Notes: generated from the sequence alone by a model not told the origin. DNA of 19,442 bases from CAIYPG01 sp903864555 (GCA_947474715.1 CANJJT010000085.1:1-19442), one strand, 5' to 3'. Shown: positions 7,516 to 15,511, counted from the stretch's first letter. Translations and numbers: made by a program.

Positions 7516-7709
7516 TAGTGTCCTGAATCGCTAATTCGATGAATAAAAAAGACCGAGAATCGGCGCCATACGGCGTTGCAAATGCTCGCAAGGTGGTCAA
7601 CCTTGCTCCGCTTTGCGCCTTGTCTGACACCAATTTCGGCCTTTTTCGTATTCATAGCGCAGGTCTAGGCACGCAATCATATTCAACGAACTAACGATTC
7701 AGGACACTA
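7516..7709. mobile_element. MITE with 31-bp terminal inverted repeats and TA flanks
   Basis: The sequences read inward from 7515 and from 7710 match at 28 of 31 positions (CTAGTGTCCTGAATCG at each end, then three differences). Similarity continues inward with small gaps (GAATA..AAAAAG), and the middle closes as GCAAGGT-GGTCA-ACCTTGC (7588-7606), so the whole 190 bp can fold as one long hairpin. Dinucleotide TA lies on both sides (7516-7517 and 7708-7709) within CTAG, as expected for TA duplication by an IS630/Tc1-mariner type transposase. It contains no credible gene. The family name is inferred; no transposase source is present in the window. It is inserted 8 bp before the ada start codon. 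Confidence 0.85.
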
Positions 7710-7717
7710 GCCCCCTC

Positions 7718-8650
7718 ATGCACAATGGCGCCAGGATGAAAACCCGCCTATCCAGCGCAGACACCCTGCGCGGCTTGTGCCGGCGCATCGAAGCGCTGGT
7801 GGAGGCCTCCGCCGAAAGCAAGGCGCTCGACCTGTCCAGCCTGGCGCGCACCGCCGGGCTCAGCCCCTGGCATCTGCAGCGCAGCTTCAAGGCTGCACTG
7901 GGGATCAGCCCGCGTGAATACGCCGAGGCCTGTCGCCTGAAGGCATTGAAGCGCGGCCTGCACACCCAGGCCAGCGTCACCGAGGCCATTCATGCAGCCG
8001 GTTACGGCTCAGGCAGCCGGGTCTACGAACGCACCGACAGCCGCCTGGGCATGACACCGGGTGAGTACCGCAAGGGCGGCGAGTCGACGCAGATCTCCTG
8101 GGTGATACAAACCATCCCGCACGGCCTGCTGATGCTGGCGGCCACCGACCGCGGGCTGTGTTCGGTGCAACTGGGCGACAGCGCGACCGGACTGCAACAG
8201 GCGCTGGCGCAGGAATTCCCGCGCGCCACCCTCAAGGCAGCCACGGCCCGCGGCAACACCCGCTTGCGCGACTGGATGCGCGCCCTGAGGGCCCATCTGC
8301 GGGAGGGCCTACCCCTGCCAGAGCTGCCGCTGGACATCCGCGGCACGGCCTTCCAGATGAAGGTGTGGCAGTACCTGGCACACATTCCGCGCGGCGAGAC
8401 GCGCACCTACACTGAAGTGGCCCAGGCCATCGGCCATGCCGGCGCCGTGCGTGCCGTGGGCAGCGCCTGCGCGGGCAACCGCATCGCCCTGCTGATCCCC
8501 TGCCATCGGGTCATCCGTGGCGATGGCAGCCTGGGCGGATATCGCTGGGGACTGCCGCGCAAGGCCGCGCTGCTGGCGGCAGAACGCGCCTCGGCCCCTG
8601 GCCCTGGCATCGGCACCGGCACTGGCACTGGCAGAAAGAAACGGCCATGA
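7718..8650 (+). CDS. ada: Ada-like protein: AraC-type DNA-binding domain fused to O6-methylguanine-DNA methyltransferase, lacking the N-terminal Ada domain
   Basis: This 310-residue protein has an AraC-type helix-turn-helix domain at about 18-120 ('LARTAGLSPWHLQRSFKAAL', 'YERTDSRLGMTPGEYRKGG') and a C-terminal suicide methyltransferase at about 125-290 ('LPLDIRGTAFQMKVW', 'IPCHRVIRGDG', acceptor Cys262). The linker and both domains closely follow canonical Ada, yet the roughly 80-90-residue N-terminal zinc domain that repairs methylphosphotriesters is missing. The frame upstream has a TAG at 7655-7657 inside the MITE and no ATG, GTG or TTG before 7718, so translation must begin at 7718 or at Met7 (7736). 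Neither has a strong ribosome binding site. A Gly-Thr repeat (GTGTGTG) forms the C-terminal tail. It overlaps alkA by ATGA. Confidence 0.92.
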   Translation: MHNGARMKTRLSSADTLRGLCRRIEALVEASAESKALDLSSLARTAGLSPWHLQRSFKAALGISPREYAEACRLKALKRGLHTQASVTEAIHAAGYGSGSRVYERTDSRLGMTPGEYRKGGESTQISWVIQTIPHGLLMLAATDRGLCSVQLGDSATGLQQALAQEFPRATLKAATARGNTRLRDWMRALRAHLREGLPLPELPLDIRGTAFQMKVWQYLAHIPRGETRTYTEVAQAIGHAGAVRAVGSACAGNRIALLIPCHRVIRGDGSLGGYRWGLPRKAALLAAERASAPGPGIGTGTGTGRKKRP

Positions 8651-9573
8651 CGGCCAAGCGCACTGCCCCAACAACCGTGAGCGGGGAAAGCGCCAGCCGC
8701 GAGTCCATGGTCACGAACCAGGCCACCGTCACGGCCATCCAGGTGAAACGGCCCTTCCCCTGGCGCCATTTACTGGACTATCTGAGCCAACGGTTCACCC
8801 CGGGTGTCGAATCCATAACTGCCACTGATGGCGGCAGCTATGTGCGCAAGGGCGGCCTCCAGCCAGCGGACAGGCCAGGAGATACAGCGGACAGCATCAG
8901 GCTTCGCTACGATGCCCGGCGTGCCTGCCTCCTGCTCGAACTGCCCGAAAGCATGGCGGATGCCGCCACACAAGCTGATCTGCTGGCGCGCGCCGCCGCA
9001 CTCTTCGATGCCCGATTCGATGCCGCACCCATGGAAGCTGTGCTGGGCCGATCCGCACTGTTGCGCGCCCGCATGCAGACGGTGCGCGGCCTGCGACCGC
9101 CCTCAGCCTGGGAGCCTTTCGAGCTGTGCGTGCGCACCGTGGCAGGCCAGCAGGTCAGCGTGGCGGCGGCGGCCACGCTGCTGCGCCGCCTGGCCGAGCG
9201 CTGTGGCCCGGCCCTCACACCACAGTCGCTGCTGGATGCCAATCTCGACGCCATCGGCATGCCGTCACGGCGGGTGGCCTGCCTGCAAGGACTGGCGCGT
9301 GCCATCGTGCATGACCAGCTGGACCTGCGCGCCGCTTCCTGGGGTGACGTGAACGAAGCGCTGAAGCAACTGCCCGGCTTCGGCCCCTGGACACGCAGCT
9401 ATCTGGCGATACGCCTCGGGCGCGACACCGATGCCTTTCCGGAAACCGACATCGGCCTGTTGCGCGCGGCGGGCGCCGCTTCTCCCGCCGAACTGCTGCG
9501 CATGGCCGAACGCTGGCGGCCGTGGCGCGCGCATGCCGCGCTCTACCTCTGGGCGGTCACTCCCCGCCGGTGA
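8647..9573 (+). CDS. alkA: DNA-3-methyladenine glycosylase II (AlkA)
   Basis: This base-excision glycosylase removes alkylated purines. The 308-residue protein has an AlkA N-terminal-type domain from about residue 32 ('VKRPFPWRHLLDYLSQRF' then 'TPGVESI'), then an HhH-GPD domain with 'VRTVAGQQVSVAAAATLLRR', the hairpin 'LPGFGPWTRSYLAIR' (242-256) and catalytic Asp268 in 'FPETDIGLL', and ends 'AERWRPWRAHAALYLWAV' as in E. coli AlkA. The first 30 or so residues are polar and weakly conserved-looking, so a start at Met21 (8707) is possible, but the ATGA overlap with ada favours 8647. The last 17 bp overlap the convergent Bug gene. Together with ada it forms an adaptive-response repair operon. Confidence 0.93.
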   Translation: MTAKRTAPTTVSGESASRESMVTNQATVTAIQVKRPFPWRHLLDYLSQRFTPGVESITATDGGSYVRKGGLQPADRPGDTADSIRLRYDARRACLLLELPESMADAATQADLLARAAALFDARFDAAPMEAVLGRSALLRARMQTVRGLRPPSAWEPFELCVRTVAGQQVSVAAAATLLRRLAERCGPALTPQSLLDANLDAIGMPSRRVACLQGLARAIVHDQLDLRAASWGDVNEALKQLPGFGPWTRSYLAIRLGRDTDAFPETDIGLLRAAGAASPAELLRMAERWRPWRAHAALYLWAVTPRR

Positions 9574-10549
9574 TGCCCTTTTCCTGGATGATCTTCTTCC
9601 AGCGCACCGACTCGGCGGCAATGCGCTTGCGAAAGGCATCCGGCGTGCTCACCACCGGCACGATGCCCTGGCTGTCGAGCTGCTTCACGTTGTCGGGCGC
9701 GAACACGATCTTCTTCAGTTCGGCATTGAAGCGGTTGACGATGGCCGGCGGCGTCCCGGCCGGCGCGAAGATGCCCAGCCAGGTCGGGTGCTCGACGTCG
9801 GCGCCCTGTTCGAAGGAGGTCTTCAGGTCGGGCAGCAGCCTGGAGCGTTCGGGATTCAGCGCCGCAACCGGCCGCAGCTTGCCTGACTTCAGTTGCGGCA
9901 GCGCGTTGAACAGCGTGCCCGCCGAGAGATGGATGCGCCCGGCAATCAGGTCGATCTGGTTCTGTGCCGCGCCCTTGTAGTGGATGGCGGTGATCGGAAT
10001 GTTGATGGCCGATGACAGCGAGGCACAGACGATGTGGGTGATGCCGCCCTGCCCCGAAGTGCCGCAGTTGAGCCGGCCCGGATTGGCCTTGCCATAGGCG
10101 ATCAGGTCGGCGATGGACTGCACGTCGGGCAGCGCGACCGGGCTCACCATCAGGATGGTGGCGCGCTCGCTCACCTGGGTGACCGGGTCGAAGTGCTTCA
10201 GCACGTTGTAGGGCAGGTCCGGATAGAAATTCGGATGGATGGTGAAGCCGCCGTTGTGCAGCAGGAAGGTGTAACCATCCGGGGCCGCCTTGGCTGCGTA
10301 AGCCGTGCCGATGGTGGTGCCGGCGCCGGCGCGGAAGTCGAACACGAAGGACTGACCGAACGCCCCCTGGAGCTTGTCGGTATAGAGGCGCGCCTCACCA
10401 TCGGCGGGGCCTCCCGGTGCCAGCGGGACCACCAGCGCCACCGGCCTGGCCGGCCAGGCCTGGGCATGGGCCGGCGATGCCGGCACGGACAGCGCGACCA
10501 TGGCCGTCGCCATGGCGGCCGCGACCCGTGAAAATTTCGATGCAAACAT
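9557..10549 (-). CDS. Bug-family (TctC-like) substrate-binding protein 3
   Basis: This 330-residue periplasmic receptor starts MFASKFSRVAAAMATAMVAL and has a signal peptide ending SPAHAQ before AWPARPV. The mature part has 'VALVVPLAPGGPADGEARLY', 'KAAPDGYTFLLHNGGFTIHP', 'LNCGTSGQGGITHIVCASLS' and 'ITAIHYKGAAQNQIDLIAGR', the Bug hallmarks. The ATG at 10549 was chosen because AGGAG lies 8 nt upstream; an in-frame ATG at 10603 would add residues without signal character. It diverges from the acyl-CoA dehydrogenase gene across a 320-bp spacer and its 3' end overlaps alkA by 17 bp tail to tail. Its transport partners are not in the window. Confidence 0.93.
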   Translation of the reverse strand: MFASKFSRVAAAMATAMVALSVPASPAHAQAWPARPVALVVPLAPGGPADGEARLYTDKLQGAFGQSFVFDFRAGAGTTIGTAYAAKAAPDGYTFLLHNGGFTIHPNFYPDLPYNVLKHFDPVTQVSERATILMVSPVALPDVQSIADLIAYGKANPGRLNCGTSGQGGITHIVCASLSSAINIPITAIHYKGAAQNQIDLIAGRIHLSAGTLFNALPQLKSGKLRPVAALNPERSRLLPDLKTSFEQGADVEHPTWLGIFAPAGTPPAIVNRFNAELKKIVFAPDNVKQLDSQGIVPVVSTPDAFRKRIAAESVRWKKIIQEKGITGGE

Positions 10550-10869
10550 GGGACAGTCTCCTGATGTATTCGGCCGCCCGACCCGCTGTGCGAGCCCGGT
10601 CACGGACGGGTCGACATTATCGCCCAGGGCCGGGGCGGCATGGCCGGGCCTTGCCGAAGTGTGAGAAGATTGTCCGCGCTAGTCACCGTGTCTTCGCCCG
10701 ACGGCGGCGCGCCCATTGCGGCAGTCGTCGCAGCACCGCCCGCCAGGATTCCCTGGCCCCGGCCACAGGCATGAAGCGCAGTTTCGATGCCTGGAGGTTG
10801 CAGCAGCCGTTGCGACGATTGCCCCTGCGTGCCTGCCAGCCCGACCATAGAAACCAGAGAGAGGGATGC
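10550..10869. other. Divergent promoter spacer between Bug receptor 3 and the acyl-CoA dehydrogenase
   Basis: This 320-bp region has no credible gene; the dehydrogenase frame stays open through part of it, but the translated residues are Pro/Ala/Arg-rich and unlike the family. A leftward -10-like GATAAT (complement of 10616-10621) lies 67 bp before the Bug start but lacks a good -35. A small dyad CCAGG-ATTC-CCTGG is at 10743-10756. A purine-rich AGAGAGGGA just before 10870 serves as the dehydrogenase ribosome binding site. Confidence 0.45.
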
Positions 10870-12042
10870 ATGGATTTTCCGCTGAATGAAGAACACCGCA
10901 TGATCGTGGACGTCGTCAGGCGTTTCGTGAAGGAAGACCTGATGCCGCTGGAAAAGTCGGTCCTTGAGCGCGAAGCGACCGGACAGGGCCTCACCTACGA
11001 GAAGGCGGACGAGCAACGGTTGCGGGAGAAGGCCAGGGCGCTCGGCCTGTGGGGTCTGGACGTGCCCGAGGAGTTCGGCGGCTCGGACCTGCCCGCCGAT
11101 GCCATGATGGCCATCCAGTACGAGTTCGGCAAGACGATCTCGCCGTTCAAGCCGCTACCGGATTCACCCAACCTCGCCATGCTCATGATGACCTGCACAC
11201 CGGAGCAGCGCGAGAAATACCTGCTGCCCTATGCCGCAGGCGAGAAGAAATCCTTCATCGCGATTTCCGAGCCGGGTGCCGGTGGCGACCCCTCTGCCAT
11301 GCTGACCACGGCGCGCCGCGAAGGTGATGAATACGTCATCAACGGCCGCAAGATCTGGACCAGCCGCGTGCCCGAGTCCGACTTCGGCATCGTCATGGCT
11401 GCGACCAACCGCGACAAGGGTTCCAAGGGCGGCATCTCCGCCTTCCTCGTCGACAAGGACACCCCGGGCTTTCATTTCGTGCGCAAGATCCCCATGATCG
11501 GCGGCGCCTACACGGCCGAACTGCTGTTCGAGGAATGCCGCATTCCGGCAGGCAACATCCTCGGCCAGGAAGGTCAGGGCTATGGCCCGATGCAGCAGCG
11601 CCTGTCGGTGCGCCGCCTGCAGATCGGCGCCTGGTGCCTGGGCTTTGCCCATCGCGCCGTCAACATGATGATCGACCACGTGACCCAGCGCAAAACCTTC
11701 GGCGTGCTGCTGGCCGACCGCCAGGCCATCCAGTGGTGGATCGCCGATGCCACGACCAAGATGTATGCGCTGCGCCTGATGCTGATCGACGCGGCCGACC
11801 GCGTGAAGAAGGGCGAGCGCCTGCGCTCGGAACTGTCCATGATCAAGGTCTACTCCACCGAGATGGCGGCCGAGGTCGTTGACCAGGCCATGCAGAGCTT
11901 TGGCGGCATGGGCATGACCAAGGAGCTCCCGCTGCAGGCCATGGCCAACCGCATCCGCACCTGGCGCGTGCTGGAAGGCCCGTCGGAAGTGCATCGCCAG
12001 CTGATCGCGCGCAACCGCATCCGCGCCGGCGTCATCGCCTGA
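10870..12042 (+). CDS. Acyl-CoA dehydrogenase
   Basis: This FAD flavoprotein catalyses alpha,beta-dehydrogenation of an acyl-CoA, passing electrons to ETF. The 390 residues show the three ACAD domains: an N-terminal helical domain ('MDFPLNEEHRMIVDVVRRFV'), the middle beta domain ('FIAISEPGAGGDPSAM', 129-144, and 'VINGRKIWTSRV') and a C-terminal helical domain ('DRQAIQWWIADATTKMYALR', 'QSFGGMGMTKELPL'). Glu369 in 'VLEGPSEVHR' is the expected catalytic base. The ATG at 10870 has AGAGGGA just upstream and gives a family-typical length; the longer open frame from 10417 is rejected. It is the only plus-strand catabolic gene, so it may be controlled separately from the leftward operons. A strong terminator follows. 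The substrate chain type is unknown. Confidence 0.94.
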   Translation: MDFPLNEEHRMIVDVVRRFVKEDLMPLEKSVLEREATGQGLTYEKADEQRLREKARALGLWGLDVPEEFGGSDLPADAMMAIQYEFGKTISPFKPLPDSPNLAMLMMTCTPEQREKYLLPYAAGEKKSFIAISEPGAGGDPSAMLTTARREGDEYVINGRKIWTSRVPESDFGIVMAATNRDKGSKGGISAFLVDKDTPGFHFVRKIPMIGGAYTAELLFEECRIPAGNILGQEGQGYGPMQQRLSVRRLQIGAWCLGFAHRAVNMMIDHVTQRKTFGVLLADRQAIQWWIADATTKMYALRLMLIDAADRVKKGERLRSELSMIKVYSTEMAAEVVDQAMQSFGGMGMTKELPLQAMANRIRTWRVLEGPSEVHRQLIARNRIRAGVIA

Positions 12043-12060
12043 CCGGAACTGCCTCGCAAA

Positions 12061-12094
12061 ATGAAAACGGCGGACTTCGGTCCGCCGTTTTCAT
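12061..12094. terminator. Bidirectional Rho-independent terminator
   Basis: A perfect 15-bp stem (12061-12075 pairs with 12080-12094) closes on a stable TTCG tetraloop. The GC core (ACGGCGGAC) is flanked by AAAA on the left and TTTT on the right, so it can stop transcription from both sides: the acyl-CoA dehydrogenase ending at 12042 and the DUF2889 gene ending at 12116. Confidence 0.93.
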
Positions 12095-12115
12095 TGCTGC
12101 GGGACCTCGCGTGTG

Positions 12116-12670
12116 CTAGTCGGAACGCCTGATGAAGAACTGCGGCCACTTGCGCTCCACCAGCGGCCCCGAGCTGGAATAAGCCAGACAGCTTTCCAGC
12201 TTGCCTGGGCGGGCTTCGCCACCGGCTTCCCGGAGGCTGCGCTTTCTCACCACGGTGAGCGCCTGGAAGGCACCGCTGGCCATGGCGTTCAACAACTCCT
12301 TCAGGTGGGCACAACCCTCGGCACCGGCCAGTTGCTCCCGGATGGCGATACGCCAGCCCTTCATCAGGTTGAGGCCCTTGAGGCGCTGCAGCTTGGCCGT
12401 CGCCTCCGGACAAGCCGGATGCGGACTGAAATCGGTGACGGCATGGATCTCCTGCACGGTCATGGCGGCATCCACCACCAGGCGTATCGACATGTCGTGC
12501 AGGGCCTCACCCGGCTCCACCACGCGTTCCGACTCGGTGATGTACTGGGTGGTCTTGACGTCGGTGATGCGGCCGTCGATGTCGAACAAACCGTCGTCGC
12601 GCTCATAACCATCCATCACGATGGTGCGCGTATGCATGGGCTTGCGGCTTGTGGATGCGGGTAAAGGCAT
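12116..12670 (-). CDS. DUF2889 domain protein
   Basis: This 184-residue cytoplasmic protein has no signal peptide or membrane helix. It begins MPLPASTSRKPMHTRTI and carries the segments 'GYERDDGLFDIDGRITDVKT', 'GEALHDMSIRLVVD', 'AVTDFSPHPACPEA', 'GWRIAIREQLAGAEGCAHLK' and 'ELLNAMASGAFQAL', which I recognise as the DUF2889 pattern; the family has no established function. Conserved polar positions (HDM, CPEA, GCAHL) could be catalytic or metal-binding, but that is inference. It lies 59 bp downstream of flavoprotein 2 on the same strand and ends at the terminator, so it is the last gene of the caiB-2 operon. That placement suggests a role tied to the same substrate. Confidence 0.85.
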   Translation of the reverse strand: MPLPASTSRKPMHTRTIVMDGYERDDGLFDIDGRITDVKTTQYITESERVVEPGEALHDMSIRLVVDAAMTVQEIHAVTDFSPHPACPEATAKLQRLKGLNLMKGWRIAIREQLAGAEGCAHLKELLNAMASGAFQALTVVRKRSLREAGGEARPGKLESCLAYSSSGPLVERKWPQFFIRRSD

Positions 12671-12729
12671 GGCGATTTTTCCATCGGGTCGCTCAGTGGG
12701 ACGCCAGTATACGGCGCGGCAGCACTGGG

Positions 12730-14226
12730 TCAGGTGAGCGCCGGGAACTCGCGCTCCAGCACGCTCCAGGCCGCAATGCGACCGGACACGAAAGCCCAGG
12801 AAACATGATGCCCGTGGCCTTCAATCAGCAGGCCGCCCTGGCCGGTGGAACCGGCGGCATACAGGCCTGCGATGAGCCTCTTCTGCGCATCGATGACGCG
12901 CAGTCGGCCGTCCACGCTGAGGCCGCCCTCGGTGATGGTGACGTAGGCCCGTGCAGGTCCCAGTGCATGAAATGGCCCCTGCTGCAGGGGTCTTGTCGCG
13001 CCCGGCTCCACCGGCAAGGCCGCGAGATGCTGGTGCAAGGCTGCAACATCCACGCCTATCCTTGCGCACAGCGCCTCCAGCGTGTCGGCCTTGCGATACA
13101 GATCGGGTCGGGCCCGTGCGTAGTCGGACAGGTAGGCATAGGCGATACCTGGCGCGGTGGAGATGAAGTTGGGCCAGGCATTGAGCTTCTGCGCCGTGGC
13201 ATCGTCGAAGAGGATGTAGGCCAGGTTTTCCGGTTGGCGCGCCAGATGCAGGGCGAGGCTGCCCAGGTCCACCGGAATGATCTGCCCCGGCCGCCCCACC
13301 AGCAGGCCGCCGGCACGGAAGATGGAGGGCTCCGGCCCCAGCGCCGTGGTGATGAACTGCATGATGAAGGGGCGCAACAGCGCCGGGGGCACCCAGTCCC
13401 AGATCCAGTGCAGCGTGCGCGTAAAGATGCGCCAGGGCGGAATGCGGTGGAACCAGGTGGGCGCGGCCGGCACGAAGCGCATGCGCGGCGAATTGGCGTG
13501 GCCGCCGTTGATGATGGTGGCGCCCAGCGCCTCGCCCATGCGGATGCCGTCGCCGGTGACATGCGGATTGACCGAGTCCGCCTTGACCACCTCCTGCGGC
13601 AGGTAGCGCTGGAGCAGGGTCTTGCCGGCGGCAAAATCGCCGGCGGCCAGCACCACGCCGCGCCTGCCCATGCAGACCGTCTCCGTGCCATCGGGCCGGC
13701 GCGCGCGTATCCCGGCCACCCGGCCCCCGTCCATCTGCAGGCCGGTGACTTCGTGACTGAGGCGAAGGTCCACGCCCAGCCTGCGACATTCACGCTCCAT
13801 GAAGTAGACGAAGGCGGTGGCACTGGGGATGACATTGTGCATGCGTGGCTGGCTGTGCGGCGGCTCCGGATTGGGACCGATGAACTCGATGCCCAGGTCC
13901 ATCAGCCACTGGAAGGTGGCCGGCGAATGGTCCGTCAGCAATCTGCGCAGTTCCAGGTTGTCGGTATGACCTGCGCGCGTGGCCGCGGCATTGACCTTGT
14001 CCATATCGGCAAAGTGCTGTGCGCGACTGTCTACCACACCGGCCTTGCGCTGGTGCGGCGTGCTGCTGGTGGTATAGGAGCCCACCGACCAGCCGGTGGT
14101 GCCCCCCAGCGCATCGCCTTTCTCCAGCACAATGACACTGGCGCCGGCACGCGCGGCCTCGATGGCACAAGCCAGGCCCGCACCACCACCGCCCACCACC
14201 ACGATATCGGCGCTGGAAGTCGGCAT
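12730..14226 (-). CDS. FAD-dependent oxidoreductase of the fumarate reductase/3-ketosteroid dehydrogenase-like family (2)
   Basis: This 498-residue flavoprotein opens 'SADIVVVGGGGAGLACAIEA' with the FAD-binding GGGGAG at 12-17 and Glu35 in 'VIVLEK', followed by 'GDALGGTTGWSVGSYTTSS'. A second FAD-contact region is 'GVVLAAGDFAAGKTLLQRYL', and the C-terminus has 'LYAAGSTGQGGLLIEGHGHH' and 'VSWAFVSGRIAA'. Residues 259-297 form an unusual Trp- and Pro-rich hydrophobic stretch ('TRTLHWIWDWVPPALLRPFI') that might touch the membrane or shape a pocket for a hydrophobic substrate. It probably introduces or reduces a C=C bond. Its ATG is 1 nt past the caiB-2 stop, so the two are tightly coupled. It is distinct from the flavoprotein at 5301-6740. 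Confidence 0.9.
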   Translation of the reverse strand: MPTSSADIVVVGGGGAGLACAIEAARAGASVIVLEKGDALGGTTGWSVGSYTTSSTPHQRKAGVVDSRAQHFADMDKVNAAATRAGHTDNLELRRLLTDHSPATFQWLMDLGIEFIGPNPEPPHSQPRMHNVIPSATAFVYFMERECRRLGVDLRLSHEVTGLQMDGGRVAGIRARRPDGTETVCMGRRGVVLAAGDFAAGKTLLQRYLPQEVVKADSVNPHVTGDGIRMGEALGATIINGGHANSPRMRFVPAAPTWFHRIPPWRIFTRTLHWIWDWVPPALLRPFIMQFITTALGPEPSIFRAGGLLVGRPGQIIPVDLGSLALHLARQPENLAYILFDDATAQKLNAWPNFISTAPGIAYAYLSDYARARPDLYRKADTLEALCARIGVDVAALHQHLAALPVEPGATRPLQQGPFHALGPARAYVTITEGGLSVDGRLRVIDAQKRLIAGLYAAGSTGQGGLLIEGHGHHVSWAFVSGRIAAWSVLEREFPALT

Positions 14227-14227
14227 G

Positions 14228-15427
14228 CTAGATGATGCCTTTCTCGCGCATTTTCACAATCTCCGCCGCCGGCAGCTTGAGCAGGTCGCGCAGGACTTCC
14301 TCGGTATGTGCGCCCAGCGAAGCCGGCATCTCGGCCGGGTATTTCTCGGCGCTGAACTTGATGGGATTGCCCACCGAAGTGATGGGGCCGTGTTCGGAGT
14401 CGAACTTCACGAACATGTCGCGCGCATTCAACTGGGGGCAGGCCATGACCTGGTCGTGGGTCTGCACCGGCCCCGCGGCAATGCCCAGGGCAAGAATCTT
14501 CTGCACCGCGCCATCGACGGTATGGGCCCCGCACCAGGTATCCAGCACCGGACGCACCACTGATTCGTAATGGTCGGCACGCAGTTTGAGGTTGGCCAGG
14601 CGCGGGTCGGTGGCCATGTCCGGGCGGCCGAGCAGCTCGCAGAAGCCCGGCCAGGCGGCATTGTTCACCACGCCAATGACGAGAAAGCCGTCAGAGGCCT
14701 GGATCACGCCCAGCTGGTTGGTCATCTCGCTCATGCCATGGGGCTTGCGCCCGGTGATGGAATGGAAAGCGATGTTCTTCTCGTTGAGCACGGCAGAGAC
14801 GTCATAGAGCGAGATGTCCACGCGCTGCGCCTCGCCGGTGCGGTCGCGCTCGCGCAGGGCGCCCATCACGCCCATCGCGGCAAAAATGCCGGTGACGGTG
14901 TCGGTGATCGGCAGCCCCAGCCACATCGGATGCTGGCCGAAGGTCGGCCCCCACATCAGACCGCTCATCGCCTGGGCGATGAAGTCCAGGGCCGGCCGGT
15001 CGGCCAGCGGCCCGGGAAACAGGTCATCGTGGCCGAAGCCGCTGATCGAGGTGTAGATGATGCGCGGGTTGATCTGCTTCAGCGATTCGAAATCGAAACC
15101 CATCTTGCCGAGTGCATCGGGCGCCTGGTTCTCCCAGACGATGTCGGCATCCTTCACCAGGTCGGCGAAGACCTTGCGGCCTTCATCCGACTTCATGTTG
15201 AGGGTGATGCACTTCTTGTTGCGGTTGCAGATCATGTAGACCAGCGGCACCAGCTGGCCCTGCTGGTTGGTGAACACCGGGTTGCGCATGGCCTCGCCGA
15301 CGCCCGGGCGTTCGATGCGGATGACCTCGGCGCCCCAGTCGGCCAGCAGCATGGAGCCATAGGGGCCCGCGACGAAATGCTCCAGGGCGATGATGCGCAC
15401 ACCCTTCAGGGGGCTCGGAACAGGCAT
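14228..15427 (-). CDS. Class III (CaiB/BaiF) CoA-transferase 2
   Basis: This 399-residue CoA-transferase starts MPVPSPLKGVRIIALEHFVA and continues 'LLADWGAEVIRIERPGVGEA' and 'NRNKKCITLNMKSDEG', as expected for the family. Asp176 in 'LPITDTVTGIFAAMGVMGAL' matches the catalytic aspartate position. The C-terminal part includes 'GHDDLFPGPLADRPALDFIA' and 'AAMGVMGALRERDRTGEAQR'. The start at 15427 has GGAG 6 nt upstream; an ATG at 15469 would add 14 unlikely residues. It probably activates or transfers CoA to the acid captured by Bug receptor 4, whose gene lies just upstream, and it passes directly into flavoprotein 2. Its sequence differs clearly from CaiB-1, so the two are unlikely to be recent duplicates. 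Confidence 0.93.
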   Translation of the reverse strand: MPVPSPLKGVRIIALEHFVAGPYGSMLLADWGAEVIRIERPGVGEAMRNPVFTNQQGQLVPLVYMICNRNKKCITLNMKSDEGRKVFADLVKDADIVWENQAPDALGKMGFDFESLKQINPRIIYTSISGFGHDDLFPGPLADRPALDFIAQAMSGLMWGPTFGQHPMWLGLPITDTVTGIFAAMGVMGALRERDRTGEAQRVDISLYDVSAVLNEKNIAFHSITGRKPHGMSEMTNQLGVIQASDGFLVIGVVNNAAWPGFCELLGRPDMATDPRLANLKLRADHYESVVRPVLDTWCGAHTVDGAVQKILALGIAAGPVQTHDQVMACPQLNARDMFVKFDSEHGPITSVGNPIKFSAEKYPAEMPASLGAHTEEVLRDLLKLPAAEIVKMREKGII

Positions 15428-15511
15428 GCTCTTCTCCAGTGGGACCGCGCTGCCTGTCGGGGACAGCATCGCAGCGGTCGGATTTCAATTGATGGAACGT
15501 GAGACTGGCAT

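Noticed and set aside
6944..7633. 229-codon minus-strand frame through the MITE
   Set aside because: It is another frame of the small membrane protein gene and the MITE; the frame starting at 7410 gives two clear membrane helices and a coherent soluble domain.
7518..7707. Promoter for ada inside the MITE
   Set aside because: CATATT at 7678-7683 resembles a -10, but no -35 lies 16-18 bp upstream, so I do not list it as a promoter.
10417..10869. Extended N-terminus for the acyl-CoA dehydrogenase
   Set aside because: The added 151 residues are Pro/Ala/Arg-rich, overlap the start of the divergent Bug gene, and the ATG at 10870 has a ribosome binding site and gives the normal family length.
12649..14235. 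528-codon plus-strand frame opposite flavoprotein 2
   Set aside because: Same antisense artefact; the minus strand carries FAD-binding motifs at both ends of the gene.
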